A stretch of DNA of 64,000 nucleotides from Amycolatopsis thailandensis (GTDB lineage Bacteria; Actinomycetota; Actinomycetes; Mycobacteriales; Pseudonocardiaceae), in the NCBI RefSeq assembly GCF_002234405.1, contig NZ_NMQT01000022.1:1-64000 (forward strand), written 5' to 3'. Shown here piece by piece: positions 24,840 through 31,298 of this stretch. Numbering within the stretch: the stretch's first letter is position 1; every line of letters begins with the position of its first letter. Position numbers and translations under genes: made by a program. Under the pieces are notes generated by a model. It worked only from the letters and a program-made list of their open reading frames with translations, did not search any database and was not told the DNA's origin.

Positions 24840-25915
24840 CGCGTCTTCTCGTTTCGTGTGAGCACACGCTCGTACAGAGCACGGTGCGCGTGGGCGATCC
24901 GCCGTCGTTGCCGACGGCGCTCGCCGGGGTCGGCCTGCCAGGACGGCCGCTTGTGGTAGGCGTACCGGACGGCGTCGGCCAGCGCCTCGGTGTCCAAACC
25001 GGACTGATCGTGCCGGTAGGTCAAGCAGGGTTGCTGCTGGTCATAGAAGCCGCAGGTGGAAGTCGCGACCGTCGTCCCGAGATCGTGGCATGCCTCCAGC
25101 CAGCCCGAATGGGTGCCGAACGTGTACGGCAGCACCGAAAGATCCAGATCGGTGAGGTAGCGCCACAACTCCTCGTCGGAGAAGAAATCGTGCACGTGCA
25201 GAGTGAGCAGACCGGCGTCCTGGGCTTCGCGCAGCGCGGCGACCGTTTCCGGGACGTGTTTCGGTCCGGGTTCGACGATTTCGGTGTGGATGTCCACCCG
25301 AAGTCTGGCGTCCGGCCACTCGGCGACGACTTCGGTCAGCACCTCCAGCACCGGCAGCGGCGCCATGTTCGGCCGGAGACTCTTCGCGTGCAGTCCGACG
25401 GTGAACGGACGCGGCCGCCGGGCGGGGATGTCGTCCGCGGCGACCACGTGAGGATGGGGTATCACCAGTGCCGGGCGGCCCCAGCGGGCCGCGATGAGCT
25501 TCGCGGCACCGGGCGTCAGAGTGACCAGTGCGTCGGCTGCCGGTACGAGTACGTCCAACTGTGCCTGATGCGCCATGGTGTCCGGTTGGTGCGGGTTGTG
25601 CAGATCGTGCACCGTGAACACCAAAGGCTTGCGCCGGCGCCGCAAAGCGGACACGATGGCCGCCAGGCTTTCCGGGCCGTGGGTGTCGAAGCCGAAGTGC
25701 AGATGGAATACATCGAACGCGTGGTGGTTCTCGTCGATCCATTGTGGATCGAGCATCACCGGCGGCCACCACCGAACGGAAGTACTTGGAGCGCCGCAAG
25801 GCAGCGGATCGGCCAGACGGACGACCCCGTCCTCGTGATCGGGGTCCGCGAGGTGACGAACGTACACATGTCCACTCGGTACGGATGCGATCCGAATAGG
25901 CCTTTGTCGACACAC
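24833..25915 (-). CDS. GT4-like glycosyltransferase, first gene of the glycan operon
   Basis: A 360-residue protein with GT-B features. It begins RIASVPSGHVYVRHLADPDHEDG, a start seen in a conserved actinobacterial glycosyltransferase group, then DVFHLHFGFD, VFTVHDLHNPHQPD and LVTLTPGAAKLI in the N-terminal domain. The second domain has FTVGLHAKSLRPN and VLPYTFGTHSGWLEACHDLGTTV, a variant of the usual donor loop. GTG 25915 is used because it gives exactly this conserved N-terminus. It leads the five-gene operon; the 150 bases upstream should contain its promoter. Confidence 0.82.
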   Translation of the reverse strand: MCRQRPIRIASVPSGHVYVRHLADPDHEDGVVRLADPLPCGAPSTSVRWWPPVMLDPQWIDENHHAFDVFHLHFGFDTHGPESLAAIVSALRRRRKPLVFTVHDLHNPHQPDTMAHQAQLDVLVPAADALVTLTPGAAKLIAARWGRPALVIPHPHVVAADDIPARRPRPFTVGLHAKSLRPNMAPLPVLEVLTEVVAEWPDARLRVDIHTEIVEPGPKHVPETVAALREAQDAGLLTLHVHDFFSDEELWRYLTDLDLSVLPYTFGTHSGWLEACHDLGTTVATSTCGFYDQQQPCLTYRHDQSGLDTEALADAVRYAYHKRPSWQADPGERRRQRRRIAHAHRALYERVLTRNEKTRW

Positions 25916-26067
25916 GGCTACCGACCTTCCGATTGGGACTGGTGGTTTGCCCGGTCGATGGCTAGCCGACTCCGGGATCGCCGGATTCCCCGGTGTGATC
26001 GGCGCGAAACCTTTCGTGAAATCACCGATGGCGCGCTACCGGGTGATCCGGTCGGCTTGGGATCGAG

Positions 26068-26580
26068 TCACGCCGAGAAGGCCTCGCTCCCGGCGCGGAC
26101 GCGGTGGGGCTCAAGGAGGGCACGCTGCTCTCTCGCACGCTCAGCGAGCCGGGTGAAGTCGATATCCGGCAGTCGCGAACCGAGCCCGGCGAGCCGGCCC
26201 AGCGTTTCCCATAGTTGTTTCTTGCTCTCGATACCCATGATCAGGAGTTCGAGTTCTTCGAAACGACTCAAGGAGGAATAGTTCGTCAGCCGCCCATTGG
26301 GTTTGAACCGTCCGACGCGCTCTGCCGCCGCTGCCAACACGGTCTTGACCGGATTGCGCCGGAATCCGAGCCTGCGCATGACGCGCTGGAAGGTTTCCAC
26401 GTCTTCCGCGATGGCAGAGGCGACCTGAGCCAGCGCGACACCGGTTTCGGTACCTTGGTTCGCCTTCGAGGACCTACGGGCGAGCTCGCGCCAGGCGATG
26501 CCCATGGCGAGCTGGTCATTGAGGTAGATGCTCAGGAATCGATCCGCGTCCCGGCGGGGCCGGGCGGAAACATCCGACAT
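26068..26580 (-). CDS. Conserved helical protein of unknown function
   Basis: A 170-residue protein beginning at ATG 26580; upstream in-frame codons start only with TTG and have no ribosome site. It is almost entirely helical with a ferritin-like rhythm: FLSIYLNDQLAMGIAWRELA, VALAQVASAIAEDVETFQRV, then RFEELELLIMGIESKKQLWE. No metal-binding ExxH pair is obvious. I have the impression of a widespread actinobacterial stress-associated family but cannot name it. It lies alone between the glycan operon and an alcohol-dehydrogenase remnant. Confidence 0.75.
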   Translation of the reverse strand: MSDVSARPRRDADRFLSIYLNDQLAMGIAWRELARRSSKANQGTETGVALAQVASAIAEDVETFQRVMRRLGFRRNPVKTVLAAAAERVGRFKPNGRLTNYSSLSRFEELELLIMGIESKKQLWETLGRLAGLGSRLPDIDFTRLAERAREQRALLEPHRVRAGSEAFSA

Positions 26581-26649
26581 GCTCCGCGAGTACCCCTGGC
26601 TTTCCTTGACAAACAAACGAGCGGGCCGAGCCCGGGGCTGAGGGGTGGT

Positions 26650-26965
26650 TCAAGGATGCAAGACGACCTTCGTCCAGCCGTCGTGCCGCTTGTCGAAGTG
26701 TTCGTAGCCTTCCGCGGCCTGGTCGAGCTCCAACTCGTGGGAAACCAGAGATCCGGGTGTGGCGATGCCTTCGGTGATCAGGTCCCGCAGCCGCGCGTTG
26801 TACTGCTTGGTGTTGCATCGACCGGTGCCCATGGACTGTCCTTTGAAGAAGAACGTGCCGTAGCCGAAGGCCAGCTTGCCGTTCCTCGCCAGTTCGCTTT
26901 CCGCGCCGGGATCCTCCGGGACGTAGACGCCCACGACTCCGATACCGCCGGTCGGCTTGACCGCC
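26650..26965 (-). pseudogene. C-terminal remnant of a formaldehyde/alcohol dehydrogenase
   Basis: About 105 codons encode the C-terminal end of a glutathione-independent formaldehyde dehydrogenase-like Zn-alcohol dehydrogenase: AVKPTGGIGVVGVYVPEDPG, FGYGTFFFKGQSMGTGR, YNARLRDLITEGIATPG, then FDKRHDGWTKVVLHP. The catalytic zinc domain and most of the NAD fold (about 280 residues) are missing, and codons further upstream are no longer homologous. The ATG at 26934 is internal. An intact relative lies 3 kb away at 29768. Confidence 0.75.
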
Positions 26966-27143
26966 GCGGCAGGGTCCGCCCGGTGTGACGTCGGAGAGGA
27001 TCTGTGGCTTCGTGACTACATGGAAAGGCTACGAGAGTCGCGACCTGCTGAACGGCGGGCGGGCCACTCACTGCTGAATGGCCCGCCCGCCACGTTTCAG
27101 CTACCCACGGGCGTCGGCAAATATGCGTTCTTTCCCGCTTGGT

Positions 27144-27848
27144 TCAGATCGCGTGGCGGTGTTCGACGAGCCAGGCGGCGATGTCGTGGAGTTTGAGGTT
27201 GCTGTGCTGGGAGGCTTCGACGAGCATGCTGAACGCGCGGGCGTGGTCGATGTCGTGACGTTGCATGAGGATGCCTTTGGCCATGCCGATGGTGTCGCGG
27301 TGCTCGATCGCCTGGTGCAGGTGGGCCTCTTTCTGGGCGCCGACGAGCGCGATCGCGGCATGGGTGGCGAACATACGCCCGTCCAGTTCGGTCTGCTTGC
27401 TGAACGCGAAGAGCCGGGTCGAGTAGATGTTCAGGGCGCCGAGAGTGGTGTCGGTGACGAACAACCGATAGGACAGCATCGACCGGGCCCCGGCCCGGAC
27501 GGCGGCGGGGGTGAAGTCGGGCCAGCGGTCCTCGTCGGCGAGGTCGCCGGTGCGATAGATCTCGTGTTCGCTGATCGCGTCTACGCAAGGGCCTTGACCG
27601 GTGCGGTACTGTGCCTGATCGATCTCCACGACGGACTCGCTGGATGGTGCGACTGTGCGGATCTTGCCCTGGCGCTCGACCAGGGAGATCCCGGCGTGCT
27701 CGGCACCGTCGATATGATCGATCGTGGCCTTCACGATCGCGGCCAGGGTCGTCTCGACGTCGGGTTCTGCCTGCAGAGCGCGCGCGATCTGGCTCAGCAC
27801 CGCGGCCAGTCCGCCCTCCCTGTTTTCTACTTTGTCGGCGGTATTCAT
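27144..27848 (-). CDS. GAF-ANTAR antiterminator
   Basis: A 234-residue protein. ATG 27848 follows AGGAGG by six bases. Residues about 15-165 form a GAF domain with AEHAGISLVERQGKIRTVAP, YRTGQGPCVDAISEHEIYRT and SYRLFVTDTTLGALNIYS. Residues about 170-230 form an ANTAR domain with RDTIGMAKGILMQRHDIDH and the helix AFSMLVEASQHSNLKLHDIA. This is the classical mycobacterial/actinobacterial GAF-ANTAR architecture. The target leaders are unknown. Confidence 0.9.
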   Translation of the reverse strand: MNTADKVENREGGLAAVLSQIARALQAEPDVETTLAAIVKATIDHIDGAEHAGISLVERQGKIRTVAPSSESVVEIDQAQYRTGQGPCVDAISEHEIYRTGDLADEDRWPDFTPAAVRAGARSMLSYRLFVTDTTLGALNIYSTRLFAFSKQTELDGRMFATHAAIALVGAQKEAHLHQAIEHRDTIGMAKGILMQRHDIDHARAFSMLVEASQHSNLKLHDIAAWLVEHRHAI

Positions 27849-28333
27849 CGAGCCTCCTGTCTTGAGTCTCGCAACGTAGTCGTGCAGCCCTTGTCGTTGG
27901 GGTACCCAATCGGCGTAACCTGTGACCATAGGCGTGATCAGCAGGATCGCGCCGGTTCTGCGTCCGCCAGGCTCTGTCGAGACGACCTCGCCTACGCCGA
28001 ACGGCGTTACGCGTCGAGAACGGCCGAAGCCGAGGCCCTTTCGTGCTGTCGGATCACTCAGGAGTACTGGGACCGGTTGCGCCGTACCTGGTTTTCGCCG
28101 GACCGGCTCAGGGTGGGGCGCACATCACCCTTTTATGCTCTTCCCGGGGAAAATCTGGACGCGGTCAGCGTGGACTGTGCCGCACCCGTTCCCTGGGGCG
28201 CGGAGTCGCGCTCGCGATCGACTGGCCCGGGCTGGTGGCCGTGCATCGTGATCTGCGCAACCGATGGCAGCGACCGGGCTGGCGATCTGGCGTTACCTCG
28301 GTGGGCCGTGGGAAGCGATCAACCGGCTGGACC
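27849..28333. other. Region without an intact gene
   Basis: A long plus-strand frame crosses this region, and one piece (DDLAYAERRYASRTAEAEAL, EYWDRLRRTWFSPDRL) is protein-like. It lacks a start, is antisense to the GAF-ANTAR gene at its left and changes character several times. A decayed gene is possible. The left edge must hold the promoter of the GAF-ANTAR gene. Confidence 0.4.
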
Positions 28334-28666
28334 TCACGCTGAGGCGAGGTGATCTGTCTTGTCGAGCTCGGCGAGCCAGGCGAGCGCCTGTTCGGGATCC
28401 AGGCACGGAATGTTCAGTTCCCGGACCCGCCGGAGTTGCGAGGTGTCGGCCCGGCAGCCGCGGCCACTGAGTACGTCGTGGTCGGCGACCGCGCAGACCA
28501 GTGCGGGGTGAGGAATCTCGACCGCCCCGAAACCACGTGAAAACGCCGCCCCGATGATTTTTTCCAGGACAGCATGGTCGCCCAGGTAGAGGATCGTCCA
28601 GCCCTGGGGCTGTGTGGCCAGCCGCTTCCACCACGCTCGCATGATGTGCGAATGCCCTGTGCGCAC
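28334..28666 (-). CDS. Hypothetical protein
   Basis: A 110-residue frame from GTG 28666; ATG 28642 is an alternative. The middle and end look like a genuine alpha/beta domain: WTILYLGDHAVLEKIIGAAF, FGAVEIPHPALVCAVADHD, VLSGRGCRADTSQLRRVRE, then PCLDPEQALAWLAELDK. No family is recognised. No signal peptide or membrane segment is present. It lies downstream of the SRPBCC gene in the same direction, separated by a strong hairpin, so it probably has its own promoter. Confidence 0.5.
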   Translation of the reverse strand: MRTGHSHIMRAWWKRLATQPQGWTILYLGDHAVLEKIIGAAFSRGFGAVEIPHPALVCAVADHDVLSGRGCRADTSQLRRVRELNIPCLDPEQALAWLAELDKTDHLASA

Positions 28667-28773
28667 ACTGACAAACCTTTATGCCCTGCATCGTCACTGA
28701 CTTGCGACACGCCGATTTCCGTCCTCACCGGGCAAGCACGGATTTCACCGGCCGGGTCGTGGCAACCGGAAGA

Positions 28774-28811
28774 ATGTGGCCGACCCCTCCATACGGACGG
28801 GTCGGCCACAT
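28774..28811 (-). terminator. 13-bp hairpin after the SRPBCC gene
   Basis: ATGTGGCCGACCC and GGGTCGGCCACAT form a perfect stem with a 12-base loop, about 100 bases beyond the stop of the SRPBCC gene. It probably terminates that transcript before the hypothetical gene at 28666. Confidence 0.6.
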
Positions 28812-28908
28812 CGCGTGCAAACGGCCTGGGTCGGGAGAAGCGGCCGTCCTCCTCACCCTTGGTCGGGCAACGACCCTCGTGCGGGTGAGGTGGTCTGAAA
28901 TAAGAGGG

Positions 28909-29376
28909 TTAGGACTGCCCAGGGCGGTCCACGTCGCCGCGCCACGCGCCGGTCTCCGAACCGCCGCGGTTTTCGAGGAAGGTCTTGAAGCGGTCGAGGT
29001 CACCTTGAACACGGCGGTCGAGGATGCCGAGCTTGTCGGCGACGTTCTCCACGAACCCTTCGGGATCAATGTCCATCTGGACGGTGACCCGGGTGTTGTG
29101 CTCGTCAAGGCGGTGCACGGTGACGACGCCCGCGTGGGTCGGGCCGTCGTCGGACTTCCACGCGACGCGTTCGTCCGGGTGCTGCTCGGTGATGGTGGCG
29201 TCGAATTCCCTGGAGACGCCGGCCACGGTGATGGTCCAGTGCGTGTGGGTGTCGTCGCGCTGCTCGATCCGGTCCACGCCTTCCATGAAGCGAGGGAATT
29301 CGGCGAACTGGGTCCATTGGTTGTAGACATCGCTGACCGGCGCCTCGACGTCAACGGACTTGGTGATCGTGCTCAT
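28909..29376 (-). CDS. SRPBCC-family (polyketide-cyclase-like) protein
   Basis: A 155-residue SRPBCC/START-fold protein. The typical N-terminal strand and helix (ITKSVDVEAPVSDVYNQWTQ) and FAEFPRFMEGVDRIEQRDD are followed by a beta sheet (HWTITVAGVSREFDATITEQ) and a long C-terminal helix (DRRVQGDLDRFKTFLENRGG). These proteins bind hydrophobic ligands in a deep cavity; some are aromatase/cyclases, many are stress-linked with no known ligand. ATG 29376 follows AAGGAG. It overlaps the divergent frame at 29360 by 17 bases. Confidence 0.88.
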   Translation of the reverse strand: MSTITKSVDVEAPVSDVYNQWTQFAEFPRFMEGVDRIEQRDDTHTHWTITVAGVSREFDATITEQHPDERVAWKSDDGPTHAGVVTVHRLDEHNTRVTVQMDIDPEGFVENVADKLGILDRRVQGDLDRFKTFLENRGGSETGAWRGDVDRPGQS

Positions 29377-29728
29377 CAAGCGGCTCCTTGAGGCTGGTCT
29401 GTTTTTCGTTCGCCTCCTGATACCCCGCCAAGTCCGGTCGAAACCAGCGGACAGCACCATCGGGGGATCGAGCCGTCGAGGTCGGCCGGCATCAGCGAGT
29501 GAAAAAGTCATATCCATCGAAGAGCTCGTCGAGTTGAACCCGCCGCAGCGAAAGGCGCGGCTGAGCCAAGCGCTGTTGCCCCTCGTTCAGAAGTACCAGC
29601 CCATTCTGGCCGTGCACGTCACGAAGGCACTACTGGAGCTGGAGGACCACGAGGTGCTCGCGGCTTCGGTCCCGAGCGGGCCGCTCGAAAGCCGTTCGCC
29701 CGGTTTCGTCCCGCCTCTGACCGGCTAA
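29360..29728 (+). CDS. Short protein with an MLLE/PABC-like segment
   Basis: A 122-residue frame whose only starts are GTGs at 29360/29366, inside the divergent SRPBCC gene. The first 50 residues are basic and poorly structured. Residues about 53-100 (EELVELNPPQRKARLSQALL, PLVQKYQPILAVHVTKALLE, LEDHEVLAA) line up with the MLLE domain of eukaryotic poly(A)-binding proteins (PPQ..K..LG..L.PL....P.LA..ITGMLLE.D..ELL). Key glycines of that domain are changed. The frame could be a real small gene or a remnant. It ends 39 bases before the alcohol dehydrogenase gene and could share its transcript. Confidence 0.4.
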   Translation: MVIVLIKRLLEAGLFFVRLLIPRQVRSKPADSTIGGSSRRGRPASASEKVISIEELVELNPPQRKARLSQALLPLVQKYQPILAVHVTKALLELEDHEVLAASVPSGPLESRSPGFVPPLTG

Positions 29729-29767
29729 CCACTGTGGACAGGGCGAAACCGAGGAGGCGAACGCGAC

Positions 29768-30967
29768 ATGAAGGCAGTGGTGTGGCACGACGTCGGCGAC
29801 ATCCGGCTCGACGAGGTGCCCGATCCCAAGATCCTCGAGCCGAGCGACGCGATCATCCGGATCACCCGGAGCGCGATCTGCGGTACGGATCTGCATTTGG
29901 TACGGGGGACCATGCCGGGAATGGTGCCGGGCACGATCGTGGGCCACGAGGCTGTCGGCGTGGTCGAGGAGGTCGGCCCGGCTGTCCGAGGGCTCACTCC
30001 GGGCGACCGCGTGGTGGTGACGTCCACGATCGGGTGCGGTACCTGTTCGTATTGCCGCGCGGGCTATTACGCGCAGTGCGACACCGCGAATCCCCACGGC
30101 CCGGGGGCGGGCACGTCCTTCTTCGGTGGTCCTGAGACGACCGGTCCGGTCGATGGGCTTCAGGCGGAGTACGCGCGGATCCCGTTCGCGATGACCACGC
30201 TCGTGCCGGTTCCGGACGGGATGAGCGACGACGATGCCATTCTGGTCTCCGACATCTTTCCGACCGCATGGTTCGGTGCCCGCCTGGCGGAGGTCGGCAC
30301 CGGGGACAGCGTGCTCGTGCTCGGTGCCGGCGCGGTGGGGCAGTTCGCGATCGCGTCCGCGAAACGGCAGGGTGCGGGCAGGGTCTTCGTCGTCGACGGG
30401 ATCGCTTCCCGGTTGAATCTGGCTCGTGGCCAGAACGCGGAAACGATCGACTTCAACGCCGAGGACCCGATCGCCCTCGTGAAGGAACTGACCGGGGGGA
30501 TCGGAGTGGACCGGGTGATCGACGCGGTCGGCGTCGACGCTCAGCGACCAGCGCGCGGCCCCGCCTCCGGGCAGGGGAAGGATCTCGAATCGGAGCAGGA
30601 GCTCGCGGCGCCTGAGTCCGCTCCGGACGGCGACCTGTGGGTGCCGGGTGAGGCGCCCAGTCTGGCCGCGCGCTGGGCCGTGGAAGCGGTCGCGAAGGCC
30701 GGGACGATCGGGGTGATCGGTGTCTATCCGCCGGGATTCGACCGGTTCCCGTTCGGCGCGGCGATGAACAAGAACCTCACCGTCCACATGGGAAACTGCA
30801 ACCACAGGCGCTATGTGCCAAAGCTGCTTCAGCTCGTGGCCTCAGGTGGCGTCGATCCGAAGCCCTTCATCACACAGCACGAGAAGCCCGCCTCGGCGAT
30901 CGACGCCTACAAGACTTTCGATCGTCGCGAGGAGGGCTGGCTCAAAACGGTGCTGGACGTCGGGTGA
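29768..30967 (+). CDS. Zn-dependent alcohol dehydrogenase (formaldehyde-dehydrogenase-like)
   Basis: A 399-residue medium-chain dehydrogenase. The catalytic zinc site is C38-GTD plus GHEAVG, the structural zinc loop is GCGTCSYCRAGYYAQC, and the NAD fold is VLVLGAGAVGQFAIASAKR. A mid-protein insertion (QRPARGPASGQGKDLESEQE and following) and the ending DRREEGWLKTVLDVG place it near glutathione-independent formaldehyde dehydrogenases. It oxidises alcohols or aldehyde hydrates with NAD. GAGGAGG precedes the ATG. Its C-terminal part resembles the remnant at 26650. Confidence 0.92.
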   Translation: MKAVVWHDVGDIRLDEVPDPKILEPSDAIIRITRSAICGTDLHLVRGTMPGMVPGTIVGHEAVGVVEEVGPAVRGLTPGDRVVVTSTIGCGTCSYCRAGYYAQCDTANPHGPGAGTSFFGGPETTGPVDGLQAEYARIPFAMTTLVPVPDGMSDDDAILVSDIFPTAWFGARLAEVGTGDSVLVLGAGAVGQFAIASAKRQGAGRVFVVDGIASRLNLARGQNAETIDFNAEDPIALVKELTGGIGVDRVIDAVGVDAQRPARGPASGQGKDLESEQELAAPESAPDGDLWVPGEAPSLAARWAVEAVAKAGTIGVIGVYPPGFDRFPFGAAMNKNLTVHMGNCNHRRYVPKLLQLVASGGVDPKPFITQHEKPASAIDAYKTFDRREEGWLKTVLDVG

Positions 30968-31018
30968 CCCGGACTAGCACGGCCAGGTGCCCCAAGTGGA
31001 GAAGGAGATGGTCTGGGA

Positions 31019-31252
31019 AGGCGTTTCGGCCAGCAGGCCGGCGACGGCGAGTCGGCCGGTCACGAATCCGGTCGGCGCATCGTCACGTTGCTCCGCAAGA
31101 AAAAGGCCGATCTGACGGTGGACGACGAGAAGCACATGCGGAAAGTCGTCGGCTATGTTCACCGGCACCTCGCGCAGCGCCCCGCCGGTGACATCCGGAA
31201 TACCCGATGGCGCTACTCCCTGATGAACTGGGGGCACGACCCCGGCAAGTGA
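31019..31252 (+). pseudogene. DUF3140 protein lacking its N-terminus
   Basis: About 77 codons end in the highly conserved DUF3140 C-terminus: GHESGRRIVTLLRKKKADL, DDEKHMRKVVGYVHRHLAQR and TRWRYSLMNWGHDPGK. The N-terminal helix with the FHxxVNMT-type motif is missing. No usable start codon precedes the conserved block in this frame; upstream codons do not continue the homology. It is probably a 5'-truncated gene. DUF3140 genes are usually stress-linked in actinobacteria. Confidence 0.7.
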
Positions 31253-31298
31253 CGGGATCTGATGTTTGTGCGGATTCAAGAGCGGGTATGGCGCGAGC

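Noticed and set aside
10681..25915. Claiming one continuous biosynthetic cluster from the PIG-L cassette to the glycan operon
   Set aside because: A catalase and a molybdenum hydroxylase operon on the opposite strand separate them; a functional link is kept only as a testable suggestion.
27078..28352. 424-codon plus-strand frame across the GAF-ANTAR gene
   Set aside because: Its first half is antisense to a certain gene. The second half contains some protein-like helices but no start or known family, so it is only noted as possibly decayed sequence.
29360..29728. Calling the gene a poly(A)-binding protein
   Set aside because: Only one short segment resembles MLLE, key glycines differ and there are no RNA-recognition motifs.
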